The notes under the pieces: generated by a model
What the model saw: the letters and a program-made list of their open reading frames with translations, nothing else
What the model was told of the DNA's origin: nothing
The model's database searches: none
NCBI GenBank assembly: GCA_026625625.1
Contig: CP113055.1
Coordinates: forward strand, 1,676,501 to 1,740,500
Source: Blastomonas sp. SL216
GTDB taxonomy: Bacteria > Pseudomonadota > Alphaproteobacteria > Sphingomonadales > Sphingomonadaceae
Length of the DNA stretch: 64,000 nt
Direction: 5' to 3'
Translations under genes and position numbers: made by a program
Part shown: positions 51,196-60,432 of the stretch, piece by piece
Layout of the letters: each line of letters starts with the position of its first letter
How positions within the stretch are numbered: position 1 is the stretch's first letter

Positions 51196-54100
51196 TCACT
51201 TCCTGAACATGTTCATACGAATGTCGTCGTCGAAGAAGCCGCCTTTCCTCCAAGAGGAGATAAAGCCCCGATCCTTCAACCACGCCACGAACTTGAGGTT
51301 CACCTCGCTAGATTCGATCCTCGGCGTCGCAAAACCCGGTCTGATATCAGAGAGTGGCTTCGGCAGGGAGCGCAGCATGTCCTTCACCTGCTCATCGTCG
51401 AACATGTCGTGGAGCATATTGAACAACGAAATCTGCGTTGCGAGAGGCTTGGAGTTCAGGATGATCGCACGCGCAGTTTCGACGCTCATCTCTTCTATCT
51501 TGATGCCGGTTCGCGCGACTATCCTGCCGACGGTTGCCGCACGCGCCGGAGAGTCGGCCAGCTGGTTAAGGTCCATCTTTCGTATGGTCCTGAGCCGGCT
51601 TTCATCGCTGATGTTTGCCTCCAGCAGCCTCTGCCGGAAATTGTCGTCCACATTGCACTGTTCCTCGGCTTCGAAGAACTCCGCAATGTTCTTCTCAACA
51701 AAAGCAACGCCTAACGATGGATCCTCGCTGAGATGCGCCAGGTTGCCCGCGGAGAAATGGATCGCGTTGAGGTCCACCAGTATCTTGGTCTTCTCTGCGC
51801 TGAGGTTCTTTGGGAAAGCCGTGAACCTTCTCGGAAGCGCTCCAACATAGGCAGCATATGCTTCATCGCTCAACGCGTCGTTCTCGATAATGAACTTGCG
51901 CAAAGGTGCCGCCTGGTCGCCGCCCGAAACCTTTTGGCCGGCGAGCGCACGCAAGGCTTCGGCGCTGTTCAAGAACTGTACAAGCGTCTCCGCATCGTAA
52001 TTTTCGCCGCCAAGAAAATTCAGGCAGTTCTCCCAAGTCGCCTCGATCTTGTGGATTTGAAACAGCGTGGCGTGAAGCGTGCCCGGAACTTGGTCCAAGG
52101 TCGGGAGCGCTGCGGCCTGCTTCTCAAGAAACTCCACCATCAATTCGAGTTCCACGTCGCTCCGCCCAATAACTCGTTGGATGGTCGAAACGCTCTCTTT
52201 GCGATTGTCAGGCAAACGAAGCAGGACGTTGCGCAGATACTCGTCGAAACAAACATCGATCTTCGACAGAAGCGGTTCGCTCCCGGATTCAAGCGCCACC
52301 GTGTAATTTTGTTCGCGCGCCCGATCGTAATCGTCGATGCCGAGAACGGCCCGCAGGATGAATTCCAGATTGTCGATGGAAAGTTGATAAAGACCTTCGT
52401 CGAACAAGACCCGCATAACCGCAGGGTGAGCGGCCACAGCGGCTAGATCGGTCGCTTCGACATCGAGTGATCGCAGGCGTTCCGCCGGAAAATCGACCCC
52501 TTGTGTCAGAATGTCGGCCAATCTGTTCGAGATGAAGTCGGTCAGGGCAGGGCGCCTGGAGGCGAAGTCCTTCAGGCGCGCGTCCGAGAGGTGGCTAATG
52601 ATGCGTGCCACATGCATAAGACTACCGGCGCTGGTGACCGCCGCTGCGGCGAACCCAGGCCATGTCGTGGCCAACATGGAGATTAGCACTGTAATGGCTT
52701 TTCCTCGGGCATAGTAGCTCGACAAGAACTTCTCACAGGCGTCGAAATCGGACGCGATGAAGTCCAACAGACGTCGCGTCTGCGTTTCATACACCGAGGG
52801 ATCGGCAAGCAGGCAGTCGACGATCGTCACGTTGAGAACGTAGTCTCGGCTGAAATCCTCGGCGCGCATCGCGGCGATGACCTCCTTCGGATTGTCGATC
52901 TGAAAATCGGGATCCGGAGTCCTGAAACCGCGTATTTGAATCAGAAACTTATTGTCGCTGGGGGAGAGGCGTCCTGAATGGAAAAGCGATGTGTACTGGT
53001 AGTAGGTATCATCGAGGTGACCCTCCAGCACGAGGAAGCGCGCCAGATCGGCACCCTCCCCAAATTTATCGAACAGGGCGTCTGTTTTGTCCGCATTGTC
53101 TCGGATGACCTCGTTGAACTTGGCCATCCGCAATGTGCTCAATTTGGCCCGTAGTTCGCGAATTTGCTTGAGTGACAATTCTCTGAACGCAGCAGACTTC
53201 TTCTCGACCTCCTCTTTGCGCTGCTGAAACGTTCTGTGGGGATCGACCTTCGCCTGCAGATCGTTCAGCTGAAGTTGCTGCTGATGGCCGTGACTCGTCG
53301 AAATTAGCAGGTGGCGCGACTCCAAGATTGTTTCGAACCGCTCGTCGTTTGCGAGGTTGTTTAGCGGAATCATGCTGCTGCGGTCGGGGCTGAAGCGACA
53401 GAAGCCGTCGGGCATCATTTCCACGATTGCCATCGCATAGATGCGACGAAGTTCTGCGAGAGAGTTCGGCAGTTGCCTTTCCCCGTCGTCTACGAGCTTC
53501 TCGAGGCGGGAGATCTCCTGCGTGTAACGAGATTCGCTCGCCGCGATGTATTGATCGTGACTGTGAAGAACCTGAGCGAGATTGCCTTTCCCGCGATGGA
53601 GGCTCTCAAAGTCGCTTGGGAACACATTCTTGTAGATCAAGACCGCCAGTAGCTTGTTCACGTCAAGATTGTTTTCATTATCGGTTTCGATATTGGCGAC
53701 GTAGATGGCGTATTCATTGAAGATGTTCTGTATGAGCCTGAGGTCGTTCAGATATCGAGAAACCTCCCGCAGAAATTGATGATCGAGCCTATCATCGAGG
53801 GAAAGGCGCTTGCCCTGCTCCAGTACCTTGTCGATCGAATTAGAGGTGTTGATGATGGGGATAACGGGAATGATGAATTCGAAGAATTTAGTCCGATCAG
53901 TGTTCACAAACATATCGTCGCGAAGCGCGTAAAGAAACCGGATGTGCCGCTTGCCGCGCAGGTTTGCGTTCACGAGGCTGTTGATCTCGCGCAGCGTGAC
54001 GAAGATGTCGGAATTGTTGAACCTGTCCAAGTCTTCGATCACGACAAGGTCATATTGCGTTGATTGAAAGAAATAAATGATCTCGTCTAGGTGACGATTC

Positions 54101-54807
54101 AGTATTGATTCCTCGGTCGCCGCTTTGGGCGTGATCTCGATATCCTTCAGGGATATGCTCTTCAGCGATATACCGAAACTCGCGATATAAAGATGATGGA
54201 TGACCGTCCAAATGAATCCGCCGCCGATCGCGAAGGCGAGCAGATTTAACCAGTTCGCTACGGCCAACGGACGAAAATAGGTACCCGCCATGATCGCGTC
54301 TCGCTGTTGGAACAGATGCCAGCAGGAGATGACGCCGAAGATTATGAACAGAGAGGCCAGCATCGACCAACGGCCAGGTGACTGTATCCGCTTGAACCTC
54401 GAAAGCGGAAGCCGTCTGGCATCGGCACCGTAGAGCATCTGCTGAAGGATGCTGCGCTCGATTTCCTGCCGCCCTACCTTGCCGCTGGTTGAACCCGTTT
54501 CGGGCAGAGCCTCAGGCAGGAACGCCGCCAAGGAGATCTGCAGAACCGGTCGCTTATACCCCTTCAGGAAGGATTTGATGATGCTGCTCTTACCTGATCC
54601 ATAGGGTCCGGTGAGGGCGATGTTCATCACGCGGGGATTCTCGGTCGCCTTTGTCAGGACAGTCGAATAGACACCCGCCGGGTCGGCTTGGTCCGTTGGG
54701 GCAAGGTCGACGTATCGGGATCCAGCGCCTGCTTCCTCGGGTTTCCGAGTGAGCCGATTTGCAGCCGTCGTAAGCCAGCCCGCCAGTTTCGTTCGATGGT
54801 CGAACAA
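51196..54807 (-). CDS. YobI-like transmembrane P-loop NTPase (possible defence protein)
   Basis: A very large protein of 1,203 residues. The start chosen is a TTG at 54807 with AGGGG eight bases upstream; another TTG at 54837 lacks a ribosome site. Walker A GPYGSGKSS is at 67-75 and Walker B YDLVVIEDLDRF at about 252-263, with two transmembrane helices between them (about 148-168, 186-206), the insertion layout of YobI/KAP-type NTPases. The LRDDMF block fits a sensor region. The rest (about 420-1203) is mostly helical, including a coiled-coil-like 520-570. YobI/KAP relatives occur in prophages and conflict systems, so antiphage function is plausible but unproven. Confidence 0.8.
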   Translation of the reverse strand: MFDHRTKLAGWLTTAANRLTRKPEEAGAGSRYVDLAPTDQADPAGVYSTVLTKATENPRVMNIALTGPYGSGKSSIIKSFLKGYKRPVLQISLAAFLPEALPETGSTSGKVGRQEIERSILQQMLYGADARRLPLSRFKRIQSPGRWSMLASLFIIFGVISCWHLFQQRDAIMAGTYFRPLAVANWLNLLAFAIGGGFIWTVIHHLYIASFGISLKSISLKDIEITPKAATEESILNRHLDEIIYFFQSTQYDLVVIEDLDRFNNSDIFVTLREINSLVNANLRGKRHIRFLYALRDDMFVNTDRTKFFEFIIPVIPIINTSNSIDKVLEQGKRLSLDDRLDHQFLREVSRYLNDLRLIQNIFNEYAIYVANIETDNENNLDVNKLLAVLIYKNVFPSDFESLHRGKGNLAQVLHSHDQYIAASESRYTQEISRLEKLVDDGERQLPNSLAELRRIYAMAIVEMMPDGFCRFSPDRSSMIPLNNLANDERFETILESRHLLISTSHGHQQQLQLNDLQAKVDPHRTFQQRKEEVEKKSAAFRELSLKQIRELRAKLSTLRMAKFNEVIRDNADKTDALFDKFGEGADLARFLVLEGHLDDTYYQYTSLFHSGRLSPSDNKFLIQIRGFRTPDPDFQIDNPKEVIAAMRAEDFSRDYVLNVTIVDCLLADPSVYETQTRRLLDFIASDFDACEKFLSSYYARGKAITVLISMLATTWPGFAAAAVTSAGSLMHVARIISHLSDARLKDFASRRPALTDFISNRLADILTQGVDFPAERLRSLDVEATDLAAVAAHPAVMRVLFDEGLYQLSIDNLEFILRAVLGIDDYDRAREQNYTVALESGSEPLLSKIDVCFDEYLRNVLLRLPDNRKESVSTIQRVIGRSDVELELMVEFLEKQAAALPTLDQVPGTLHATLFQIHKIEATWENCLNFLGGENYDAETLVQFLNSAEALRALAGQKVSGGDQAAPLRKFIIENDALSDEAYAAYVGALPRRFTAFPKNLSAEKTKILVDLNAIHFSAGNLAHLSEDPSLGVAFVEKNIAEFFEAEEQCNVDDNFRQRLLEANISDESRLRTIRKMDLNQLADSPARAATVGRIVARTGIKIEEMSVETARAIILNSKPLATQISLFNMLHDMFDDEQVKDMLRSLPKPLSDIRPGFATPRIESSEVNLKFVAWLKDRGFISSWRKGGFFDDDIRMNMFRK

Positions 54808-55367
54808 GTTCGAAGCCCCTAGATAAAGTCTAACCAAAATTCGCGTACCACGGCTTCATTAGCGACCAAAGACGGATCTAAAGTCTCGGCAGACCAAGCT
54901 GCTGGCGGATAAGTGATGAGGAGGAGCTGCGCCGCGCGAGCAAGCGCTGAACGTCAGCTTCTGGCAAGAGCTGACGTTCAGGCTGTGCCATGGGAAAGAC
55001 GGGTTTGTCCCATTGCTGGACGTTCCACAGACCAGGCACCGCATAGCTCGATCGTGATCCTATTGGGAGCGGCAGACTGGCTGCTAACTGCCTTGGCCCA
55101 AGCGGTCCGGCAGTGTGCCGAACTCGCGTTGCCATGACACGCATCTGCCCATTTACGAATTTCAAAGTTAATCAAGTATTTATAGCTCATAGCATCGCAA
55201 ATCGATGCAAACTCTTGCAACAGCGAAAGCCACCGGCCCACCATTCGCCAGTGCCAATTCAAAATTAAACCCAGTCAGTCGGGATTTCTTCCGGAATGGA
55301 TTCCTGTTACCTGATTCGCAGTTCTTTCAGCCCAAAATCGGGGGTGTCCGGCTGGGGAGTTGCTTCA
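54808..55367. other. Intergenic region with a palindromic dispersed repeat
   Basis: No gene supported. It should hold the divergent promoters for the YobI-like gene and the HTH-membrane gene. A 12-base inverted repeat lies at 54948-54980. Confidence 0.5.
54948..54980. repeat. 12-bp perfect inverted repeat (dispersed palindromic element)
   Basis: TGAACGTCAGCT and AGCTGACGTTCA are separated by nine bases. It lies between divergent genes, so it is unlikely to be a plain terminator for either. Confidence 0.55.
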
Positions 55368-55892
55368 TTGTCGAATGTGCTTTCGAAACTCGACGAGAAT
55401 CAAAAGCTGTGCCTTCGGCTGGTGCATCAGGGATACACTTCAAAACAGATTGCGCAGCAGACTCATCTGTCTGCCGGGACAGTCGACCAATACATCTTTC
55501 GGGCAAACGCCATATTAGGCGTTACCGACAGACGGGAAGCCGCACGACTGCTGGCGACTGCTGAGCATAAGAACCAGTTAAAGCAGTTTCAATTAAGATC
55601 TGAACACCTTGCTGGCGAGACAAAAACTGCTTTGATCGCCGAGCAAGGCGACACCTTGCCGACCAATTCTGCTCGAAGCATCGATGAGCTGACTACGAGA
55701 GCTTCATCACAAAGAAGCGACCGAGGCTTGGCCATCGTAATCAAGCGGACATTGGCCGTCGTTGGAGGAAAACCGCACGAGCTGAACTTCAGGCAAAAAC
55801 TGCTGGCAACATCCTGGGTCGCTCTTGCCTCCGGGGGCACGCTCTCGGCACTGGTCGCCATCGGGTACTGGCTTAACCACCTGATGTCCTAG
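55368..55892 (+). CDS. LuxR-type HTH protein with C-terminal membrane anchor
   Basis: 174 residues from a TTG at 55368 with GGGGAG eight bases upstream; ATG 55296 is also in frame. The N-terminal third is a GerE/LuxR helix-turn-helix: LDENQKLCLRLVHQGYTSKQ then IAQQTHLSAGTVDQYIFRA. A polar linker leads to a single C-terminal helix WVALASGGTLSALVAIGYW. No phospho-receiver is present. It reads as a membrane-tethered one-component regulator next to the conjugation genes, similar in place to regulators on sphingomonad conjugative elements. Confidence 0.75.
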   Translation: MSNVLSKLDENQKLCLRLVHQGYTSKQIAQQTHLSAGTVDQYIFRANAILGVTDRREAARLLATAEHKNQLKQFQLRSEHLAGETKTALIAEQGDTLPTNSARSIDELTTRASSQRSDRGLAIVIKRTLAVVGGKPHELNFRQKLLATSWVALASGGTLSALVAIGYWLNHLMS

Positions 55893-55938
55893 CTCATACG
55901 GTCCCTTCGTAATCGAAAGCCAAACGGAGAAAGCGACC

Positions 55939-56319
55939 ATGACCAATCAGCGCCGCGCCGAGCGGGCCAGCCGTAGCGCCCTCTACCTGTCCGAAGAGCA
56001 GTTTCAGGCTCTGACAGGGCAAGTCCAGACGTCCTATGAAAAGCTCGACGAGCTTCTCGCGCACATGCTGCGGATGAACGCAGACATGATCGACACGGCC
56101 CGAACTGCCGGTCTCGAGCCCGAAAAGGGCCAGAAGCTGTTCCGCAAGCTCAACACCTGCGTGAGCGACCTCGTCATCAGCCGGGAGGATCTCGTCGGCG
56201 CTCACCTGGAAGCCACCAGGATCCGCATGCGGACCAATCAGGCCGAGCGCGCAGATGGCTGCTACTCGCCGCGCCCGCTGATCGAAGGGCACCAGAATGG
56301 CATCCGACTGGTCGGCTGA
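55939..56319 (+). CDS. Hypothetical protein of the conjugative element, 126 residues
   Basis: ATG 55939 has GGAG nine bases upstream. The sequence is charged and helical, starting TNQRRAERASRSALYLSEEQ, with LDELLAHMLRMNADMIDTAR and KLFRKLNTCVSDLVISREDL. No domain is recognised; the basic N-terminus and long helices would fit a DNA-associated or coiled-coil protein. It lies between the HTH-membrane gene and a small membrane protein on the same strand with gaps of 46 and 20 bases, so these genes are probably co-transcribed. Confidence 0.65.
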   Translation: MTNQRRAERASRSALYLSEEQFQALTGQVQTSYEKLDELLAHMLRMNADMIDTARTAGLEPEKGQKLFRKLNTCVSDLVISREDLVGAHLEATRIRMRTNQAERADGCYSPRPLIEGHQNGIRLVG

Positions 56320-56339
56320 CGGCCGGTCGGATTTGTTGG

Positions 56340-56786
56340 ATGGGCGTTGTCCTTGCCTACGCGATTGCCCTTCTGTGCACGACAATATTTGTTGCGCAGA
56401 AAGGCGATCGCGTTGCGAAGCTGAGCATCGCAGGCATCTGGGCCGGCTTCTGTTCGGCTGAGCTGGCATCCAGGCTGATCGTAAGCGACCAGGTTTTTCT
56501 GCTGACCATCACGTCGATAGAGACCATTTCGTTCATCTATAAAATCGGAATGGTTTATTTGAGCAACCGACGCTGGCCCATCATTGTAGCCGGGCTGCAT
56601 TTCAATATCGTGTGCAGCCATATTTCCTTCATCATCTCCCCGAGCTTTCTGACAAAGGCACTGTATGCGGCATCGACGATCTGGGCCGTGCCTGTCCTTC
56701 TGATCATAACCCTCGGGATTTGCATGGATAACAAATGGGACAACTCCACATCGAAAGGGCAAGTGGGAGCGCAAGGCGTGCCGTGA
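56340..56786 (+). CDS. Small integral membrane protein, unknown function
   Basis: 148 residues with about five hydrophobic segments (VVLAYAIALLCTTIFVA, LSIAGIWAGFCSAELAS, VFLLTITSIETISFIYKIG, IIVAGLHFNIVCSHISFII, IWAVPVLLIITLGI). No family is recognised. Its last bases overlap the GTG of the next gene as GTGA, so it is translationally coupled to a winged-helix regulator. That pairing hints at a membrane sensor or an entry-exclusion-type protein, which is speculation. Confidence 0.65.
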   Translation: MGVVLAYAIALLCTTIFVAQKGDRVAKLSIAGIWAGFCSAELASRLIVSDQVFLLTITSIETISFIYKIGMVYLSNRRWPIIVAGLHFNIVCSHISFIISPSFLTKALYAASTIWAVPVLLIITLGICMDNKWDNSTSKGQVGAQGVP

Positions 56787-57238
56787 TCTTTCGGGCCGGT
56801 GATACCTCTCCCTCCGCGCGGCTGGAACGCCTTTCGAGCGAGCTGGCGCTATTGGCTTGCGAGCTCGAAGACGCGGGATCAGACGAACCCTGGCCCCGTC
56901 ATCCACATACCATCCCGGACTGGCCTTACGCCGTAAGCCGGTATCTCAAGATGCGAAGGGAGCGCGAAAAGCTGTATCCGAGACTCTTTCGTGACCCCGC
57001 CTGGGATATGCTCCTGCTGCTCTATGTTTATCGAGCAGCAAATGTTCCGCTTCAGGTGAGCGCTATCGCTGGTCTGGCAAACGTGCCCGGAACCACGTCC
57101 TTGCGTTATCTCGATCTCATGATCGAGCATCAGCTGATCACCCGCAATCCCGATCCGAAGGACTCGAGGCGCGTCTGGCTCAACCTGACGCCGAAAGCGG
57201 ATGACCTGCTCGAAAAATGGTCATCGCTCCTGGAGTAG
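56783..57238 (+). CDS. MarR-like winged-helix regulator
   Basis: 151 residues from the GTG at 56783 (a 56735 ATG would add 16 residues and a 52-base overlap). The C-terminal 90 residues form a winged helix: WDMLLLLYVYRAANVPLQVS, IAGLANVPGTTSLRYLDLM as recognition helix, and DPKDSRRVWLNLTPKADDLL as the wing and final helix. The DPKDSRRVWLxLT pattern is the MarR wing. It ends the plus-strand regulator group and faces the convergent trb operon, so it may regulate conjugation. Confidence 0.78.
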   Translation: MIFRAGDTSPSARLERLSSELALLACELEDAGSDEPWPRHPHTIPDWPYAVSRYLKMRREREKLYPRLFRDPAWDMLLLLYVYRAANVPLQVSAIAGLANVPGTTSLRYLDLMIEHQLITRNPDPKDSRRVWLNLTPKADDLLEKWSSLLE

Positions 57239-57327
57239 CAGCGCGGTAGTCGAGCCCGCTTGACGTTGCCAATGGTGCCGCTACTCCATCGCCGCGCGAT
57301 CCCGATGCGGCATTCAGGATAGTCACG

Positions 57328-57555
57328 CTACCCAGAACCGCCGGATCTGCGATATCGTGCATACTCGCGATCGGTCGCAATGAAGCGGCCAAGCATGGCG
57401 GTCATGACAAGTTCGATCGTTGGTGCGCCCTCTGGGTTGCCGCCGTTCACCGCCCTTGCATATTCCCCAAGGTCCCGATGCAGCTGGGCCGGAATCTCGA
57501 GGGTTACGCGAACCGGCTTCTCGCTGGCGAGATCGGACAGTTTCAGGCGGGTCAT
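57328..57555 (-). CDS. DUF2274 domain protein at the end of the trb operon
   Basis: 75 residues: MTRLKLSDLASEKPVRVTLE, then IPAQLHRDLGEYARAVN. The layout of a short beta-strand followed by two helices suggests a ribbon-helix-helix-like fold. DUF2274 genes are regularly found directly after trbI on alpha- and betaproteobacterial conjugative elements. The ATG at 57555 overlaps the trbI stop, so it is coupled to that gene. Function is unknown. Confidence 0.82.
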   Translation of the reverse strand: MTRLKLSDLASEKPVRVTLEIPAQLHRDLGEYARAVNGGNPEGAPTIELVMTAMLGRFIATDREYARYRRSGGSG

Positions 57556-58823
57556 CGAACTGCTCCTCGATCAAACGGCTCCAGCATCAGATCGCGGGTC
57601 ACGATGATCCGGAACGAATAGCCGGGGCGCACGGTCAAAGTCGGCGGCACGTTCAGCTGTCGCTGGACGACCTGACGTCCGGTCTGGTTTATCGTGTCCT
57701 GGCTTCCGAACCGCAGCGCCCGGGCAAGGTCGCTGTCATTGCCGGTCACGAGCTCGCTGCTCACTCCCAGAAGCGTCGAGACCAGAGCGGCTTTGAGCAT
57801 ATTGCCCCAGTGATAATCGGTTTGGTCTTCCAGACCTGCCATGCCGGAAGCATCTGCGCCTGGAAGGCGCTGAAGTGAAACGGATTGTCCACCCGGCAGT
57901 ATGAGACGATCCCAGGCCAGCAGAACCCTGCTCTGCCCGGCCGCGACATCGCTGTCATATTCACCGATCAGCCGCGAGCCCTGCGGTATCAGCAGGATGC
58001 GTCCGGTCGGGCTGTCATAGACATTCTGCGTCACCTGCGCCGTGATCTGACCGGGCAGATCCGAGCGGATGCCGGTAATCAGCGCAGCCGGGATGATGCT
58101 ACCAGCCTGAAGAATGCCTTGCGCAGAGTCGCGAACGACAGGCCCACCTTCGCGGTCCTTGCGCTGCTCAAGAAAACCCCTTCGCCGATCGGCTTGGCCT
58201 GGCCGTGCCGACTGAACCGGATCAGCCTCGCTACCCGCAGTTGCCCCACGAGCAGCAGCAGCGGGCACTGCCACATTATCTCTGACGCCCGTATTGCCGG
58301 CGAGGAACAGCTGGCTTGTCCTGGCGCTGTCACGCTCCTGTGCCGCGCGTGCTCGTGCCTGTTCGGCTGCATTAGCGCTGGGGTCAGTCGCCGACGCTCT
58401 CGAAAGCGACGGCTCGACCGGCGGCAGAGGGACCTCGCTTCCGGTATCCGCGCCAGGCGTACCAGCTTGTCGAAGCTCGTCCGGCGGCGGCAATCCACGT
58501 TTGCCTAGATCGGCATAGCTTGCCGGAGCATCGGCAAGCTGCTCCGTGCGGTTGCCGTCGCCAGGATCGTAGAGATTTCTGGCCGGAACAGGATCCTCGG
58601 GCCGAAGGGCGTAGATCAGCGAGCCTCCAATGGCGATGCTGCCAACGAGGCCAATCGTTGCCACGGCCTTACGCGAGAGACGCGTAACCTTCGGAAGTTC
58701 AGCGCGAAAGCGAAACCGGTTCGATCCCGTCGGCACAGGGGGCTGCTCGTCGACCGGTGCGTCTTCGATGCCGGATTTATCCGCGCCAGGTTCGGGCGCA
58801 TGATCTTCTGACCGCGCGGTCAT
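57552..58823 (-). CDS. trbI: Conjugal transfer protein TrbI (VirB10 family)
   Basis: 423 residues spanning inner membrane and periplasm and reaching the outer membrane complex of the type IV secretion channel. A cytoplasmic N-terminus (1-50) precedes a transmembrane helix (VATIGLVGSIAIGGSLIYAL), a proline-rich region and the conserved VirB10 beta-barrel domain: LITGIRSDLPGQITAQVTQ, LLIPQGSRLIGEYDS, and GNMLKAALVSTLLGV. It overlaps trbG upstream by ATGA and the DUF2274 gene downstream. Confidence 0.94.
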   Translation of the reverse strand: MTARSEDHAPEPGADKSGIEDAPVDEQPPVPTGSNRFRFRAELPKVTRLSRKAVATIGLVGSIAIGGSLIYALRPEDPVPARNLYDPGDGNRTEQLADAPASYADLGKRGLPPPDELRQAGTPGADTGSEVPLPPVEPSLSRASATDPSANAAEQARARAAQERDSARTSQLFLAGNTGVRDNVAVPAAAARGATAGSEADPVQSARPGQADRRRGFLEQRKDREGGPVVRDSAQGILQAGSIIPAALITGIRSDLPGQITAQVTQNVYDSPTGRILLIPQGSRLIGEYDSDVAAGQSRVLLAWDRLILPGGQSVSLQRLPGADASGMAGLEDQTDYHWGNMLKAALVSTLLGVSSELVTGNDSDLARALRFGSQDTINQTGRQVVQRQLNVPPTLTVRPGYSFRIIVTRDLMLEPFDRGAVR

Positions 58824-59731
58824 GATTTCCTCCTGCTGCGCTGCGGCTGTCGCACGATGGTGACGTGCTTCGCACTGCGACCTGAGCCCAGGCGAAGCTC
58901 TGCCTTGTCGAACAACCGATCGACGATCAGGTATCGCCCCTGGACGCGGAAGTTGACGAGCTCGGCGGCGTCGGTTTCACCCAGAACGAACAGCGGAGGC
59001 AGATCGCCTGTGGCGATAGAGGGGGGAAACTCGACAAAGACCTGCCGCCCATCGTCGAAAACGCGCACCGGTCGCCATGGCGGGCGGTCGCCCGATATCG
59101 AATAATCGAAACTGAGCGTGGCAAGGTCGATTTCTGAAGCCACCGGTGCCTTGCGCTCCGCCTCGATCTGCGCTGCCTGAAGCGCGATCAGCGCGTCCTG
59201 CGGGTATGTCCAGGAAACGGCTGCCATATAGGTCGAGGAAGTTGCGCTCAGCTCGAGATGATAGGTCCGCCTGTTCGTGTTGATGACAAGATTGGTGCGG
59301 ATATCGGCCCGGGTCGGCTTGATCAGGATATGGACCCGGCGCGCTGGCCCGCCCCCGCTCACCGTGTCGCCGATGATCCAGCGGACCGTGTCGCCCGAGG
59401 CGACGGGCCCCGGCCCCACGAGCTCCTCGCCCGGTTGAAGCATGATGTTGGTGACATGCCCAGGCGACGTGTAGATCTGGAACAATGCGCCTTCTGCATA
59501 GGGATATTGCTGGATCGCATTGAAATAGCTTGTTCGCTCAGGCTCCACGCGCGCTGCCGCATTGGCACGTCCGATCCGCGATTGCGGATCAGCAGGCTCG
59601 TTCTGCTCTGACCCGGACTGCTCGCCTGGCCTTGAATGTTTGCCAGCAGCCAGACCAGGATTCGAGAAGGCCAAGCCTGTCGCTGCAAGCAGCAACGCAG
59701 CAGAGCGGGTCGTTGAAATTCGGGGTTTCAT
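58820..59731 (-). CDS. trbG: Conjugal transfer protein TrbG (VirB9 family)
   Basis: 303-residue periplasmic/outer-membrane component of the channel. A Sec signal ends near PGLAAG, followed by an extended linker and the VirB9 core: YAEGALFQIYTSPGHVTNI, LQPGEELVGPGPVASGDTVRW, and the C-terminal FVEFPPSI, DLPPLFVL, YLIVDRLFDKAEL. These match the TrbG/VirB9 family over the full length. It overlaps trbF and trbI by four bases on either side, as expected in one operon. Confidence 0.94.
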   Translation of the reverse strand: MKPRISTTRSAALLLAATGLAFSNPGLAAGKHSRPGEQSGSEQNEPADPQSRIGRANAAARVEPERTSYFNAIQQYPYAEGALFQIYTSPGHVTNIMLQPGEELVGPGPVASGDTVRWIIGDTVSGGGPARRVHILIKPTRADIRTNLVINTNRRTYHLELSATSSTYMAAVSWTYPQDALIALQAAQIEAERKAPVASEIDLATLSFDYSISGDRPPWRPVRVFDDGRQVFVEFPPSIATGDLPPLFVLGETDAAELVNFRVQGRYLIVDRLFDKAELRLGSGRSAKHVTIVRQPQRSRRKS

Positions 59732-60411
59732 TGGCTAAGCTCCTTGGACCAGTTGATGGCATCGACGAACAGGCCGAGAGGGTTCCTGCGAAGCGCCTCG
59801 GCGCTGCGGGGCGGCTGCACCACGGTCGTCAGGATCGCCGACCATCGTGAGGTTTCGACCAGCGCGGAATCCTGGTAGCGCCGCTCGGTCCAGGCGACGC
59901 GAAAGCTGTCGTCCGATGCCCGGATGACGCTCGAAACGTCGACGGCAATCTGAACCTTTCCGACGCTAGCGAAAGGATCGTTGCCGCGCGCATAACCGCT
60001 CAGCATCCGGCCGCCGCGTTCGGTGGTGAAATCATAGGCTCTGAGCCAGTCCTGCCGGAGCACAACGGGATCGGCGGGGATGGAACGGACCTGCTCGATG
60101 AACCGCGCGAGATGGAAAGCGATCTGCGGATCCGTCGGGCGAAACCCGGCATCGGCCGGAGCGATCGCCTGGGCCTGGCCGAGCCGGTCGACTTCGACCA
60201 CCCAGGGTGTGATCGTGCCGCGGGCCGATTGCCACACAAGGCCGCCGGCAAGACCGCCAGACAGCGCAAGGCAGCCGAAGAATGCAAGCCGCCAGTTTCG
60301 GGCCTGGACGCGAGCAGACCCGATACGATCGTCCCAGACCTGTGCTGCGCGTTGATAGGGTGTAACGGGCTCGGGGCTGGTCCCGTAACGAATGGATGGG
60401 CGTCGAAACAT
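59728..60411 (-). CDS. trbF: Conjugal transfer protein TrbF (VirB8 family)
   Basis: 227-residue inner-membrane assembly factor. The N-terminus NPYQRAA-like VTPYQRAAQVWDDRIGSAR precedes one transmembrane helix (LAFFGCLALSGGLAGGLVW), then a periplasmic NTF2-like domain: TPWVVEVDRLGQAQAIAPAD, FIEQVRSIPADP, VAWTERRY and NPLGLFVDAINWSKEL at the end. The final NPLGLFV block is typical of the family. It follows trbL by about 20 bases. Confidence 0.94.
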   Translation of the reverse strand: MFRRPSIRYGTSPEPVTPYQRAAQVWDDRIGSARVQARNWRLAFFGCLALSGGLAGGLVWQSARGTITPWVVEVDRLGQAQAIAPADAGFRPTDPQIAFHLARFIEQVRSIPADPVVLRQDWLRAYDFTTERGGRMLSGYARGNDPFASVGKVQIAVDVSSVIRASDDSFRVAWTERRYQDSALVETSRWSAILTTVVQPPRSAEALRRNPLGLFVDAINWSKELSQ

Positions 60412-60432
60412 GCGTTGGGCCTTTTCTGCTGG

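Noticed and set aside
54859-55262. Minus-strand short frames between the YobI-like and HTH genes
   Set aside because: They overlap one another and a palindromic repeat, with no ribosome site and no recognisable sequence.
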